A DNA stretch of 64,000 bases from the NCBI RefSeq assembly GCF_900103835.1, contig NZ_FNID01000007.1, positions 29,476-93,475 on the forward strand. The letters are read 5' to 3'. The notes below the pieces were generated by a model that was not told the DNA's origin, did not search any database, and worked only from the letters and a program-made list of their open reading frames with translations. Source of the DNA: Acetanaerobacterium elongatum (lineage in GTDB: Bacteria > Bacillota > Clostridia > Oscillospirales > Ruminococcaceae). Numbering within the stretch: the stretch's first letter is position 1; each line of letters starts with the position of its first letter. The position numbers were made by a program, and so were the translations under genes. Below are positions 35,371 through 43,569 of this stretch, in pieces.

Positions 35371-38163
35371 TTAAAGCTCTTCGATGATATGACGGCAGCG
35401 GGAGCAAAGCTCAGGATGTTGAGCATCGCTGCCTACCGTGGTACTGTGCGCAAGACAACGTACACAGGCTGTACCGTCGGCCTTTGACGCGGAAACCGCA
35501 ATGCCCTCAAATTCGCCCTTCATATCGCCGCCCTTGCCGTTTACAACCTCAACCTGCGAAACGATGAAGATGTCGGGCAACATACCCTCCACCGACTTAA
35601 CAAATTCGTAGGCCTCACCCTCTGCATACAGGGTAAGCTTTGCGTCTAGCGATTTGCCGATTATCTTCTCGGTGCGGAGGTTTTCAAGCTCTTTTTTTAC
35701 ATCATCGTGCAGAAGGCTGATCTTCTCCCACTTCTGAACAAATGCGGGATCATAGCTCTGCTTTAAGGGCTTTGGCATATCATTAAATAATACCGAACCT
35801 TTGTTATAGGCCTTGCTTTCGGGCATGAAGCTCCAAATCTCATCCGCCGTAAAGGCAAGGATGGGCGCAAGCAGCCTTGTGAGCGCCGAAAGAATAAGGT
35901 GCATAGCGGTTTGTGCACTGCGCCTTGCCTTGCTGCCGGCAGCCTCTACATACAGGCGGTCTTTGATAACGTCGAGGTAGAAGTTGGACATATCCACCAC
36001 ACAGAAGTTGTGCAGCGCGTGATAAACGATGTGGAATTCCAAACGGTCATAGGCCTCGGTAACCTTTGTAATCAAGTCATCCAGCCGCATGAGCGCCCAT
36101 CTGTCGAGCTCTGGCAGCTCGTCGTAGGCCACTGCGTCGGTGTCGGGATTAAAGTCGTAGATATTGCCGAGGATATAGCGCGCCGTATTGCGAACCTTGC
36201 GGTAAACCTCGGAAAGCTGCTTGAGAATATCCTTTGAAATACGGATATCGGCATGATAGTCAGAGGAAGCTACCCACAGCCTTAGCACGTCGGCACCGTA
36301 TTCCTTAATAATGTCCTCGGGCGCGATGCCGTTGCCGAGGGACTTGGACATCTTGCGCCCCTCGCCGTCTACCACCCAGCCGTGTGTGCAGACCGCTTTA
36401 TAGGGGGCTACACCCTTCCACGCAACCGAGGTAAGCAGAGAGGATTGGAACCACCCGCGGTACTGATCGGCACCCTCCAGGTAAAGGTCTGCCGGCCAGC
36501 GCAGATTCTCACGCACGTTTAAAACAGCTGCATGGGAAACGCCGGAATCAAACCAAACATCCATGATGTCGTTTTCTTTGGTAAACTTCTTACCGCCGCA
36601 GTGCGGGCAGGTAAAGCCGGAGGGCAGAATCTCCATCGCATCGCGCTTATACCATGCGTCGGAGCCCTCCTTGGCAAACAGCGCCGAAACCGCTTTGATG
36701 CTTTCGTCATTAACGACATACTTGCCGCAGTCGGCACAATAGAATATGGGGATAGGCACACCCCAGGTGCGCTGGCGCGAAATACACCAGTCGCTGCGGT
36801 CGCGCACCATGCTTTCAATACGATCCTCGCCCCATGCGGGAATCCACTCAACGCTCTTAACAGCCTTTACTGCGTCCTCTTTAAAGCCGTCAACCGAGCA
36901 GAACCACTGTTCGGTGGCACGGAACAGGATGGGGCTCTTGCAGCGCCAGCAGTGCGGGTATTGGTGAATAATCTTTTCAATGGCAAACAGATGGCCGGTC
37001 TCTTCCAGCTTCGCGGCAATCTTCTTGTTGGCCTCATCAGTAGCAAGGCCCGCAAACTCGCCGGCCTCCTTGGTAAGCACCCCCAAAGAATCCACCGGAA
37101 CCACGATGGGCAGGTCGGGGTAGTTGCGGCATACCTCGAAGTCCTCCACGCCGTGACCGGGCGCAGTGTGTACGCAGCCGGTGCCGCTTTCGAGCGTTAC
37201 ATGGGCACCCACAATGATGGGAGAATTACGGTTAATGAACGGGTGCTTGGTAACGATATGCTCAAGCTCTTTGCCGAGCACGGTTTCTTCAGAGATCTCG
37301 TACTCCTCAATCTTTGCGGCTTTCATGGCGGCGGGAACAAGTTCCTTCGCCATCACATAGCACTCGCCCTTGGCCTTTACAACGCAGTATTCATAATCGG
37401 GTCCGAGGCAGATTGCCACGTTGCCCGGCAATGTCCATGTAGTAGTTGTCCAGATTACAAAATAGGTTTTGGAAAGGTCGGCGCCCAGGGAGGCCAGCTT
37501 TCCGTTATCCTTGGTTACCGAAAACTTTACATAGATAGAATAGCAGGGGTCTTCGGCATATTCAATCTCTGCCTCTGCAAGCGCTGTTTTGCACTCGGGG
37601 CACCAGTAAACCGGCTTTAAACCCTTGTAGATATAACCCTTTTTGGCCATCTCGCCAAAAACCTCAATCTGCTTGGCCTCAAATTCAGGCTTGAGGGTGA
37701 GGTAAGGGTTTTCAAAATCGCCAAGCACGCCAAGGCGTTTAAACTGCGCCTTCTGATTCTCCATATAGGTGAGCGCAAACTCGCGGCAGTGACGGCGCAG
37801 GTCTACCGGGGAACCGATATTCTGCGCGCCGATCTTCTTCATAGCCTTCAGCTCAATCGGCAGGCCGTGGGTATCCCAGCCCGGTACATAGGGGGCCTGA
37901 AACCCGGACATATTCTTATACTTTACAATAATATCCTTGAGCACCTTGTTGAGTGCGGTGCCGAGGTGGATATCGCCGTTTGCGTAGGGCGGGCCATCGT
38001 GAAGCACATATAAGGGTTTGCCCGCATTGCGCTCTACCATCTTATAGTATAATCTCTGCTCTTCCATCGCCTTGAGCATTTCAGGCTCACGCTGCGGCAG
38101 TGCCGCACGCATAGAAAATTCGGTTTTCGGCAGGTTTAATGTGCCGTTGTAATCCTGTGACAT
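35371..38163 (-). CDS. ileS: Isoleucyl-tRNA synthetase
   Basis: 930-residue class-I synthetase. HIGH-type motif as HLGT in PPYANGDIHLGTALNK (about 58-72), KMSKSLGN at about 603-610, editing domain in between, and a C-terminal zinc finger with CVRC and CSRC (about 893-923). GGAGAG 9 bp before the ATG. The gene follows divIVA by only 23 bp, so no T-box leader is possible and expression depends on the upstream division operon. Confidence 0.98.
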   Translation of the reverse strand: MSQDYNGTLNLPKTEFSMRAALPQREPEMLKAMEEQRLYYKMVERNAGKPLYVLHDGPPYANGDIHLGTALNKVLKDIIVKYKNMSGFQAPYVPGWDTHGLPIELKAMKKIGAQNIGSPVDLRRHCREFALTYMENQKAQFKRLGVLGDFENPYLTLKPEFEAKQIEVFGEMAKKGYIYKGLKPVYWCPECKTALAEAEIEYAEDPCYSIYVKFSVTKDNGKLASLGADLSKTYFVIWTTTTWTLPGNVAICLGPDYEYCVVKAKGECYVMAKELVPAAMKAAKIEEYEISEETVLGKELEHIVTKHPFINRNSPIIVGAHVTLESGTGCVHTAPGHGVEDFEVCRNYPDLPIVVPVDSLGVLTKEAGEFAGLATDEANKKIAAKLEETGHLFAIEKIIHQYPHCWRCKSPILFRATEQWFCSVDGFKEDAVKAVKSVEWIPAWGEDRIESMVRDRSDWCISRQRTWGVPIPIFYCADCGKYVVNDESIKAVSALFAKEGSDAWYKRDAMEILPSGFTCPHCGGKKFTKENDIMDVWFDSGVSHAAVLNVRENLRWPADLYLEGADQYRGWFQSSLLTSVAWKGVAPYKAVCTHGWVVDGEGRKMSKSLGNGIAPEDIIKEYGADVLRLWVASSDYHADIRISKDILKQLSEVYRKVRNTARYILGNIYDFNPDTDAVAYDELPELDRWALMRLDDLITKVTEAYDRLEFHIVYHALHNFCVVDMSNFYLDVIKDRLYVEAAGSKARRSAQTAMHLILSALTRLLAPILAFTADEIWSFMPESKAYNKGSVLFNDMPKPLKQSYDPAFVQKWEKISLLHDDVKKELENLRTEKIIGKSLDAKLTLYAEGEAYEFVKSVEGMLPDIFIVSQVEVVNGKGGDMKGEFEGIAVSASKADGTACVRCLAHSTTVGSDAQHPELCSRCRHIIEEL

Positions 38164-38186
38164 CTACTGATACTCTCCTTAAAAGT

Positions 38187-39134
38187 CTATCTTTTTTTAC
38201 GGAAGCTTTTATTGCCGCCAAAGCTATTGTCGCGTTTTAAATCATAAGCAGCACCGAACTTCAGCTCGCCAAAACGTGAGGTTGCAGGCTCTGTGGTAAG
38301 CGGAACCTCTTCGTTCTCTTCTTTTTCAAACTTGATACTGGAGCTGCTTACCGGCGGCTTTGCGGCCTTTTGAGCATAACCCTGATAAGTATTATGATAA
38401 TCCGCGGTGCTGATATCATCATCGGCAAGGTTGGGTACAAAGCCCTTTCCTGCCGCTGTGGGCTGTTTTGGGGCAAGCTGCGGCTGGGCCGCTTCCTGCA
38501 CAGGCTCAATAGGTGTCTGCTTTACGGGCTCCACAGGAGCAGCTGCTGGCTGAGCGCTTTCAAAGGCAATAACGGGCTGAGGCTGCTCTACCGCTTTTAC
38601 CTCTTCAACCTCCTGCACATCATCGTAAACAAACCTAGCGGGCTTCTCCTCGCGGGTGGCTGGTGCCTCCTGCTCCGGCCTTGCACGGTTACCCTCGGGT
38701 AGCGCACGGATTAAATCCATCTGCGATTTGTACATACTTAAGAGGTTGCTCTTAAATATGCCAATTTCGCGCTGAACACGCACCAGCTCGTTGCGTTCAA
38801 ACAGTACCTGCTTCTGCGCAGCTTCCACAATCCGCTGCGCCTTTAGGTTGGCCTCGTTAATAATCTGCTCGGCCTTTTCCTTCGCTTCGCGCAACAGGCT
38901 GTCGCTCATCTTCTGCGCACCCAAAAGGGCAGCGCTGAGGCTGTTTTCCTCCTTGCGGTACTCCTCAAGCCTATCCGCCAATACCACCATTTTATTCTCA
39001 AGCTCATTGTTGTCGTGCAGTAACTTGGCGTAATCCTCCGCGACTGCGGTAAGATAGGTATCTACGTCATCTACCCTGTAGCCGAATGCGGATTTCTCAA
39101 ACTTCTTTGTGTTAATATCCCCCGGTGATAGCAT
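38187..39134 (-). CDS. divIVA: DivIVA domain cell-division protein
   Basis: 315 residues. The lipid-binding DivIVA head (MLSPGDINTKKFEKSAFGYRVDDVDTYL) is followed by a long coiled coil to about residue 145. The remainder is a low-complexity Pro/Glu/Ala-rich region (about 155-250) and a short basic end (about 285-315). DivIVA binds negatively curved membrane at the poles and septum. ATG at 39134 chosen from GGGAGG 7 bp upstream; an in-frame extension of 28 residues is unlikely. Confidence 0.93.
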   Translation of the reverse strand: MLSPGDINTKKFEKSAFGYRVDDVDTYLTAVAEDYAKLLHDNNELENKMVVLADRLEEYRKEENSLSAALLGAQKMSDSLLREAKEKAEQIINEANLKAQRIVEAAQKQVLFERNELVRVQREIGIFKSNLLSMYKSQMDLIRALPEGNRARPEQEAPATREEKPARFVYDDVQEVEEVKAVEQPQPVIAFESAQPAAAPVEPVKQTPIEPVQEAAQPQLAPKQPTAAGKGFVPNLADDDISTADYHNTYQGYAQKAAKPPVSSSSIKFEKEENEEVPLTTEPATSRFGELKFGAAYDLKRDNSFGGNKSFRKKR

Positions 39135-39245
39135 GGTTAAACCTCCCTGCTCCGCAGCAATTCCATATAATTTACGAAGTGAATACCGATGCGTGCAACT
39201 TAAATGCTGAGCAAACAATTCATCGCGGTTTATGTGGAATAGCCG

Positions 39246-40007
39246 CTAAATATATTTTCTTGCAGATACATGTGCCTTTCCCTTCCTGGTAGCGGCCGAC
39301 ACACCGTCGAATATGTACCTGCCATATCCTCTGATTGAAACTTTGTCCCCTGTTGAAAGCTTATAAGAAATATTGTCGTTTACCTGAAAGTTTATGCTTA
39401 CCATTCTTCCCTCTATAAGCGAAACCGCTTTCTCGCGGCTGAGCTTTGTAAGCAAGGAAGTGATGCAGTCTAAACGTGACGAAGCCACGACACCCTCGAT
39501 AACCTGAAAGGTATTGGCGCTTGGCAGCTTACCGTTAATGCCAGCCTTAGCCTTTACCCCAACAGAGCCAATCTTGTTCAGCTCGCCGAGAGCAAGGGCT
39601 GCGGCCTTTTCGGTAAGAAAGGCTACCGTATACCCTTCGCCTACCAGAATGTCGCCGATACTGTCACGGGTTATCATAAGGGCCATCAAGGCGCCGAGAA
39701 AATCACGGTGAGCCGGATGGTCGGCCTCGCGGTAAGAAAACGTCACCGGGTAAACCGGGAAGCTCTCGGGTTTTGCCGCCTCATAGGGCGGAAAGATACC
39801 AAGGTATACGCGCTGCGCTTCTTCGTACCCGCCAAAAAAGCGATAGTTTTCACAGCCAAGCCTTTGCAGTACGCTTAAGGCCAGTGCCGCCTGCCGCTCA
39901 TCCAAAAAACCGATAAACTTTTCGGTGTAGCGCTCTTGCGCACGGGTTACACCGTCGGTAATCTGAGCGGTTAATATCTTATCCTCGTAGGAATCATTCA
40001 TAGGCAT
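39246..40007 (-). CDS. ylmH: YlmH-type S4 RNA-binding protein
   Basis: 253 residues. N-terminal alpha/beta part and a C-terminal S4 domain (about 183-245, SRLDCITSLLTKLSREKAVSLIEGRMVSINF). YlmH/RqcP-related proteins act in ribosome-associated quality control; the ylm cluster is always near sepF. It ends 111 bp before the divIVA start. The ribosome binding site is weak. Confidence 0.93.
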   Translation of the reverse strand: MPMNDSYEDKILTAQITDGVTRAQERYTEKFIGFLDERQAALALSVLQRLGCENYRFFGGYEEAQRVYLGIFPPYEAAKPESFPVYPVTFSYREADHPAHRDFLGALMALMITRDSIGDILVGEGYTVAFLTEKAAALALGELNKIGSVGVKAKAGINGKLPSANTFQVIEGVVASSRLDCITSLLTKLSREKAVSLIEGRMVSINFQVNDNISYKLSTGDKVSIRGYGRYIFDGVSAATRKGKAHVSARKYI

Positions 40008-40015
40008 TGCTAAAC

Positions 40016-40474
40016 TTAATAAAATACGCCGCTGCTTTCCAGCTCGTCGAGTAAATCGCCCATAATGTCAACGTTGTAGGGGGTTATAATAAAGGTGCTG
40101 TTGGCTACCCTTTTTATCTGCCCGTTGTTGGCATAAGCTACGCCGCTTAAAAAATCGATGAGGCGGCGGGAAACATCCTTGTTGGTGGATTCGAGGTTGA
40201 GCACTACCGTCCTTTTGGCGTTTAAATGGTCAGCCACCGAGCTTGCATCATCAAACCGTTCCGGTTTAACCAGCACAACCTGCAGCTGAGTGGTAGCGTG
40301 AATATTCACAACCTTATTCTTTTTCAGCGATGAGGAAGAAGCGGCGGTATCATCATAAATAGACGCAGATGAATGCTGCTCGCTGCTTCTGCTGATGGGC
40401 ATCTCTTCCTCGGCATAATCGTATTCCTCGGTAGGAACCCCCATAATGTTTTTAAACTTGTCCATGAAGCTCAT
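40016..40474 (-). CDS. sepF: Cell division protein SepF
   Basis: 152 residues. Amphipathic N-terminal helix (MSFMDKFKNIMGV) for membrane binding, Ser-rich acidic linker, then the SepF globular domain (VVLVKPERFDDASSVADHLNAKRTVVLNLE) that binds FtsZ and aligns septal polymers. ATG at 40474 from GGAGGG 7 bp upstream. Usually followed by ylmG (YggT); here ylmH comes directly after with 8 bp between, so ylmG is absent from this position. Confidence 0.95.
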   Translation of the reverse strand: MSFMDKFKNIMGVPTEEYDYAEEEMPISRSSEQHSSASIYDDTAASSSSLKKNKVVNIHATTQLQVVLVKPERFDDASSVADHLNAKRTVVLNLESTNKDVSRRLIDFLSGVAYANNGQIKRVANSTFIITPYNVDIMGDLLDELESSGVFY

Positions 40475-40706
40475 AGAAAAGCCCTCCAAAACCATACTCA
40501 ATTTAATGCCCAAAAGGCATCCATTTATCTATTACAAACCACCAGGGTAAGGGTCAAAAAGAACTGTTCGCAAAATAAATCCCAGTTAAAAAACTTATAA
40601 TGTTATTATCTAATTTTTTTACTGTGATGTCAACAAATATGTTATGAACAGGAACAATCGTTAGTAAGAATTCTTATTACGGATAACAGATTTTTGCATG
40701 CAAATT

Positions 40707-40739
40707 GGCTGCAAACGGTAATTTAAGCCGTTTACAGCC
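40707..40739 (-). terminator. Likely terminator after the HlyD-like gene
   Basis: GGCTGCAAACGG/CCGTTTACAGCC, 12 bp with one mismatch. On the minus strand only AATTTGC follows, so it is a weak terminator. Confidence 0.5.
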
Positions 40740-40751
40740 ATTCTTCAGGCA

Positions 40752-41969
40752 TTACTTAGTCAATGTAGTATTTAGTTCCTTGCCGTTTACCAACATTTCA
40801 TTATATAGCCCTAGGTAATCTTCTTCTTCCCGTTCACGCGAGAGCACAAAGCCGTCGCCATAATAGATAATTTCAAGCTTTTTAAAGCGGATAGAATCTC
40901 CGTTTTTTACATATACGCCGGGCTGGTTGCCCTGAAAGCGCATCACGGTGTTGCGCACCTTCAGGCCACGGTAAATTTTAAAGGCAATCTCTGCCCGTTC
41001 ACAGCGCAGGGTGCAAAGCTCTTTATCCATACGGTTGAGCTTAAACACAACTACACCTTCCTTGGCGCCGTCCTTAAGGGCGGTATCGCTTACCACGGCA
41101 GAGTATCCCTTGTCTGACACATCGTTAAAGGTGATGGTAACAGCGGCACCCGGGGTAAAACGCCCCATGTTCTCGGCGGGAACGGCGGCGGCAAAGTACC
41201 ACTCAAAATCGGTGATTACCTTACCCACAACGTTATCGGCAGGCTGATAACTTTCCTTCTGCTGAAGAAGCTGCTTAAAAGAATCCACCGGCATCGCCAA
41301 TACATCATCGTGCGTGAGCTTACCCTCAAACCCGTCGGTTTTACTGACATAGAAACCGGGCGCAGGCGCAATAACCTCGGCAAGGCTTTTTTGCGTACCG
41401 CTTTTAAGGCTCTCGGCCTGAGCGGTAAGCTGCGTAATACGCGGCTCAAAATTCTCCACACGGTCAGTAGCAATCTGGCGCATATTCAGCAGCATCAGAT
41501 ATTCGTTTTTGTATGTATTCAGTGAACCGAGACTGCGGCCTTCCACAACCTCTGAAAGATGGGTGAGCTTGTCTGTAATCTGGCTGTTGAGCACCTCGGC
41601 GTTTGCGTAATCCGCCCGCGCCGGATCGGACGCCTGCTTGAGCATGGCAATCTCCTGCTCAAGCCTTCGGATAGCGGCTTCGTTGGCGGCATCCTGCTCG
41701 GAGGTATAGATTTCAGCAACCGGCATACCCAATGAAACCTTATCACCGTCGTTGTACAGGTAGCTTTTTACCCCGCTTGAAGGAGTGGTAATCACCGTTT
41801 CTTCCCTGATGGCAACGCCGTCTGCCGGTACATAATCGGCTTGGGTAAAAAGGTAGGCCGTTTCGGTCTGCACCGGCATATAGAGATAACGGATTACCTG
41901 ATAGGCCAGAAAGCCCAATACTATAAAAGCCATTAGCACGGTTAGTATTCGGTATAGGATACGGTTCAT
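40752..41969 (-). CDS. HlyD-like membrane-fusion/adaptor protein
   Basis: 405 residues. One N-terminal membrane helix (about 7-28), then a biotinyl/lipoyl-like half (GVAIREETVITTPSSGVKSYLYNDGDKVSLGMPVAEIY), a coiled-coil hairpin (about 100-200) and a second half of the lipoyl plus beta-barrel domain. The pattern matches HlyD/RND-type periplasmic adaptors, present also in Gram-positives. No transporter partner is next to it. It sits directly upstream of sepF on the same strand, separated by a weak hairpin. TGGAG 5 bp before the ATG. Confidence 0.8.
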   Translation of the reverse strand: MNRILYRILTVLMAFIVLGFLAYQVIRYLYMPVQTETAYLFTQADYVPADGVAIREETVITTPSSGVKSYLYNDGDKVSLGMPVAEIYTSEQDAANEAAIRRLEQEIAMLKQASDPARADYANAEVLNSQITDKLTHLSEVVEGRSLGSLNTYKNEYLMLLNMRQIATDRVENFEPRITQLTAQAESLKSGTQKSLAEVIAPAPGFYVSKTDGFEGKLTHDDVLAMPVDSFKQLLQQKESYQPADNVVGKVITDFEWYFAAAVPAENMGRFTPGAAVTITFNDVSDKGYSAVVSDTALKDGAKEGVVVFKLNRMDKELCTLRCERAEIAFKIYRGLKVRNTVMRFQGNQPGVYVKNGDSIRFKKLEIIYYGDGFVLSREREEEDYLGLYNEMLVNGKELNTTLTK

Positions 41970-41982
41970 GGTTACTCCATTT

Positions 41983-41998
41983 CGCCGCGCAAGCGGCG
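41983..41998. repeat. GNRA-type hairpin before the HlyD-like ribosome binding site
   Basis: CGCCGC-GCAA-GCGGCG: a 6-bp GC stem with a GCAA tetraloop (plus strand; TTGC loop on the transcribed strand). It is about 14 bp upstream of the start codon and just before the ribosome binding site, so it could affect initiation. Confidence 0.5.
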
Positions 41999-42170
41999 AT
42001 ACTTATTGTAATGAAAAAGACGCGTGCCGCATAGCGGACGCCTACCATACTTTCGCGTCGGCAAGCGGCATTTCACAGGCTTAAAAATTTAATCAAACTG
42101 CTCTTCCGCGTTTTTGAATATTTAAACAGAGATTTATGGTGTATTAACGTAAAGGGTTTATGATTATTGA

Positions 42171-42416
42171 TTATTCGGAAGTATCCTTTTCAGATGCTTC
42201 TAAAATGCTGATGTTTCTGGCGGGGATGATGGTGGATATGGCATGCTTGTACACCAGATTCTGCCGACCGTCACAGTCTAAGATAACAGTAAAGCTGTCG
42301 AAGCCCTTTACCATGCCTTTAAACTGAAAACCGTTGGTGAGAAAGATTGTAAGCGGAATTTTATCGCGCCTGGCCTGATTTAGAAATACGTCCTGCAGAT
42401 TCAGTTGCTTTTGCAT
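42171..42416 (-). CDS. hfq: RNA chaperone Hfq
   Basis: 81-residue Sm-like protein. Sm1 ([27 protein letters not shown]) and Sm2 ([11 protein letters not shown]) motifs are intact. Acidic C-terminus is short. It assembles as a hexamer that binds small RNAs. It lies after miaA as in many Gram-positives, but has its own promoter-like repeat at 42520-42600, about 100 bp upstream. Confidence 0.96.
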   Translation of the reverse strand: MQKQLNLQDVFLNQARRDKIPLTIFLTNGFQFKGMVKGFDSFTVILDCDGRQNLVYKHAISTIIPARNISILEASEKDTSE

Positions 42417-42519
42417 GTTTTTGACGTTCCTTTCTTGTTGTAATCCGTTAACTTTCCGTCTGGACCCTACTGATCATTGTGTAGCTCAGATAGCACAACC
42501 CGGAAGTAATAAAGATTTC

Positions 42520-42600
42520 TCCTTATACTTATTACGATTATAAAACCCTAGAAAATCAAGCAAAAAGCTTCGATTTATGGCTAACGAATAATTAGTATTA
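42520..42600 (-). repeat. Imperfect palindromic promoter element, copy 2 (hfq)
   Basis: Matches the element upstream of der: same ends (TCCTTATACTTAT...ATTAGTATTA, plus strand), the same internal ATTATA (42537-42542; TATAAT on the minus strand) and CAAGCAAAAA next to it. It is about 20 bp shorter in the middle. The gene start is about 100 bp downstream rather than next to it. Confidence 0.6.
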
Positions 42601-42618
42601 ACCTGCTTTTTCGTCGTA

Positions 42619-43569
42619 TTACAGAATACCATGCTGTCTTAATATCTCCTCGGATCTGCCTACTAAATCGTTATCCTCATTATACAACCATTGAACACGC
42701 TCATCGCGTCGAAACCAGGTAAGCTGCCTTTTTGCATAGCGCCTTGTTTGACGCTTAAGGTTATCTGCTGCCTGCGAAAGAGTTTGTTCCCCTTTAAAAT
42801 AGCCATAAAGCTCCTTATAGCCGATAGCCTGAACCGCAGTTGCCGAAAGCCCTTTGCCCATGAGCGCCTCAACCTCTTGGAGCAGCCCACCCTGCAGCAT
42901 GGCATCTACCCGGCTGTCGATGCGCTGATACAAAAGCTCGCGGCTGCGGAAGGTCAGCCCGATCATGCACAGGTTATACGGCGCGGGCTTAAGTCTGGAG
43001 GCTGCCTGGAACTCGCTTAGTGGTTTACCGGTTAACCTGTAAACCTCCAGCGCACGGATAATGCGCCCCAGATTGTTGGGATGCAAGGCCTTCGCAAGCA
43101 CCGGATCGCATTGCTGCAGTTCTTTCAGCAGCACTTCCCCGCCTTCCTGCCTTGCCCGTTCTTCCAGCTCGGCTCTTAACTCGGGGTTGTTAACAATCTC
43201 GCCAAAGTCGGTATTATCCACCACCGAGGATATATAAAGCCCGGTGCCGCCAACCAGAAAGGGCAGCTTGCCGCGCCGCAAAACATCCTGGATGCTTGCG
43301 GTGGCACACCCCTGATACTGTGCAACACTGAAGCTTTCAGAGTTATCAAGCACCGAAATCAGGTGGTGCGGTACTCCGCGCATCTCTTCGACTGTTGGCT
43401 TCGCGGTGCCGATATCCATGCCCTTGTATATCTGCATAGAATCCGCCGAGATAATCTCCCCGTTATGGCGGGATGCAAGCTCGATGGATAGTGCGGTTTT
43501 ACCCGACGCGGTAGGGCCTGCAATAACAACCAGAGGCGGATGTTTACACTCTGCCAAATCTCTTTTCAA
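42619..43569 (-). CDS. miaA: tRNA dimethylallyltransferase MiaA
   Basis: Up to 316 residues. P-loop GPTASGKT (18-25), SADSMQIYKGMDIGTAKP and the LVGGTGLYISS motif mark the family. It prenylates A37 of tRNAs reading UNN codons, the substrate for MiaB. The start overlaps mutL by 26 bp; the longest frame starts at a TTG that is too close to AAGGAG, and a TTG at 43557 is an alternative. Confidence 0.95.
   Translation of the reverse strand: MKRDLAECKHPPLVVIAGPTASGKTALSIELASRHNGEIISADSMQIYKGMDIGTAKPTVEEMRGVPHHLISVLDNSESFSVAQYQGCATASIQDVLRRGKLPFLVGGTGLYISSVVDNTDFGEIVNNPELRAELEERARQEGGEVLLKELQQCDPVLAKALHPNNLGRIIRALEVYRLTGKPLSEFQAASRLKPAPYNLCMIGLTFRSRELLYQRIDSRVDAMLQGGLLQEVEALMGKGLSATAVQAIGYKELYGYFKGEQTLSQAADNLKRQTRRYAKRQLTWFRRDERVQWLYNEDNDLVGRSEEILRQHGIL

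Noticed and set aside
36532..37620. 362-codon open frame on the plus strand
   Set aside because: It lies wholly inside ileS on the opposite strand; its composition is that of an antisense shadow of a conserved gene and it has no ribosome binding site.
38164..38186. T-box leader for ileS
   Set aside because: Only 23 bp separate divIVA and ileS, which leaves no room.
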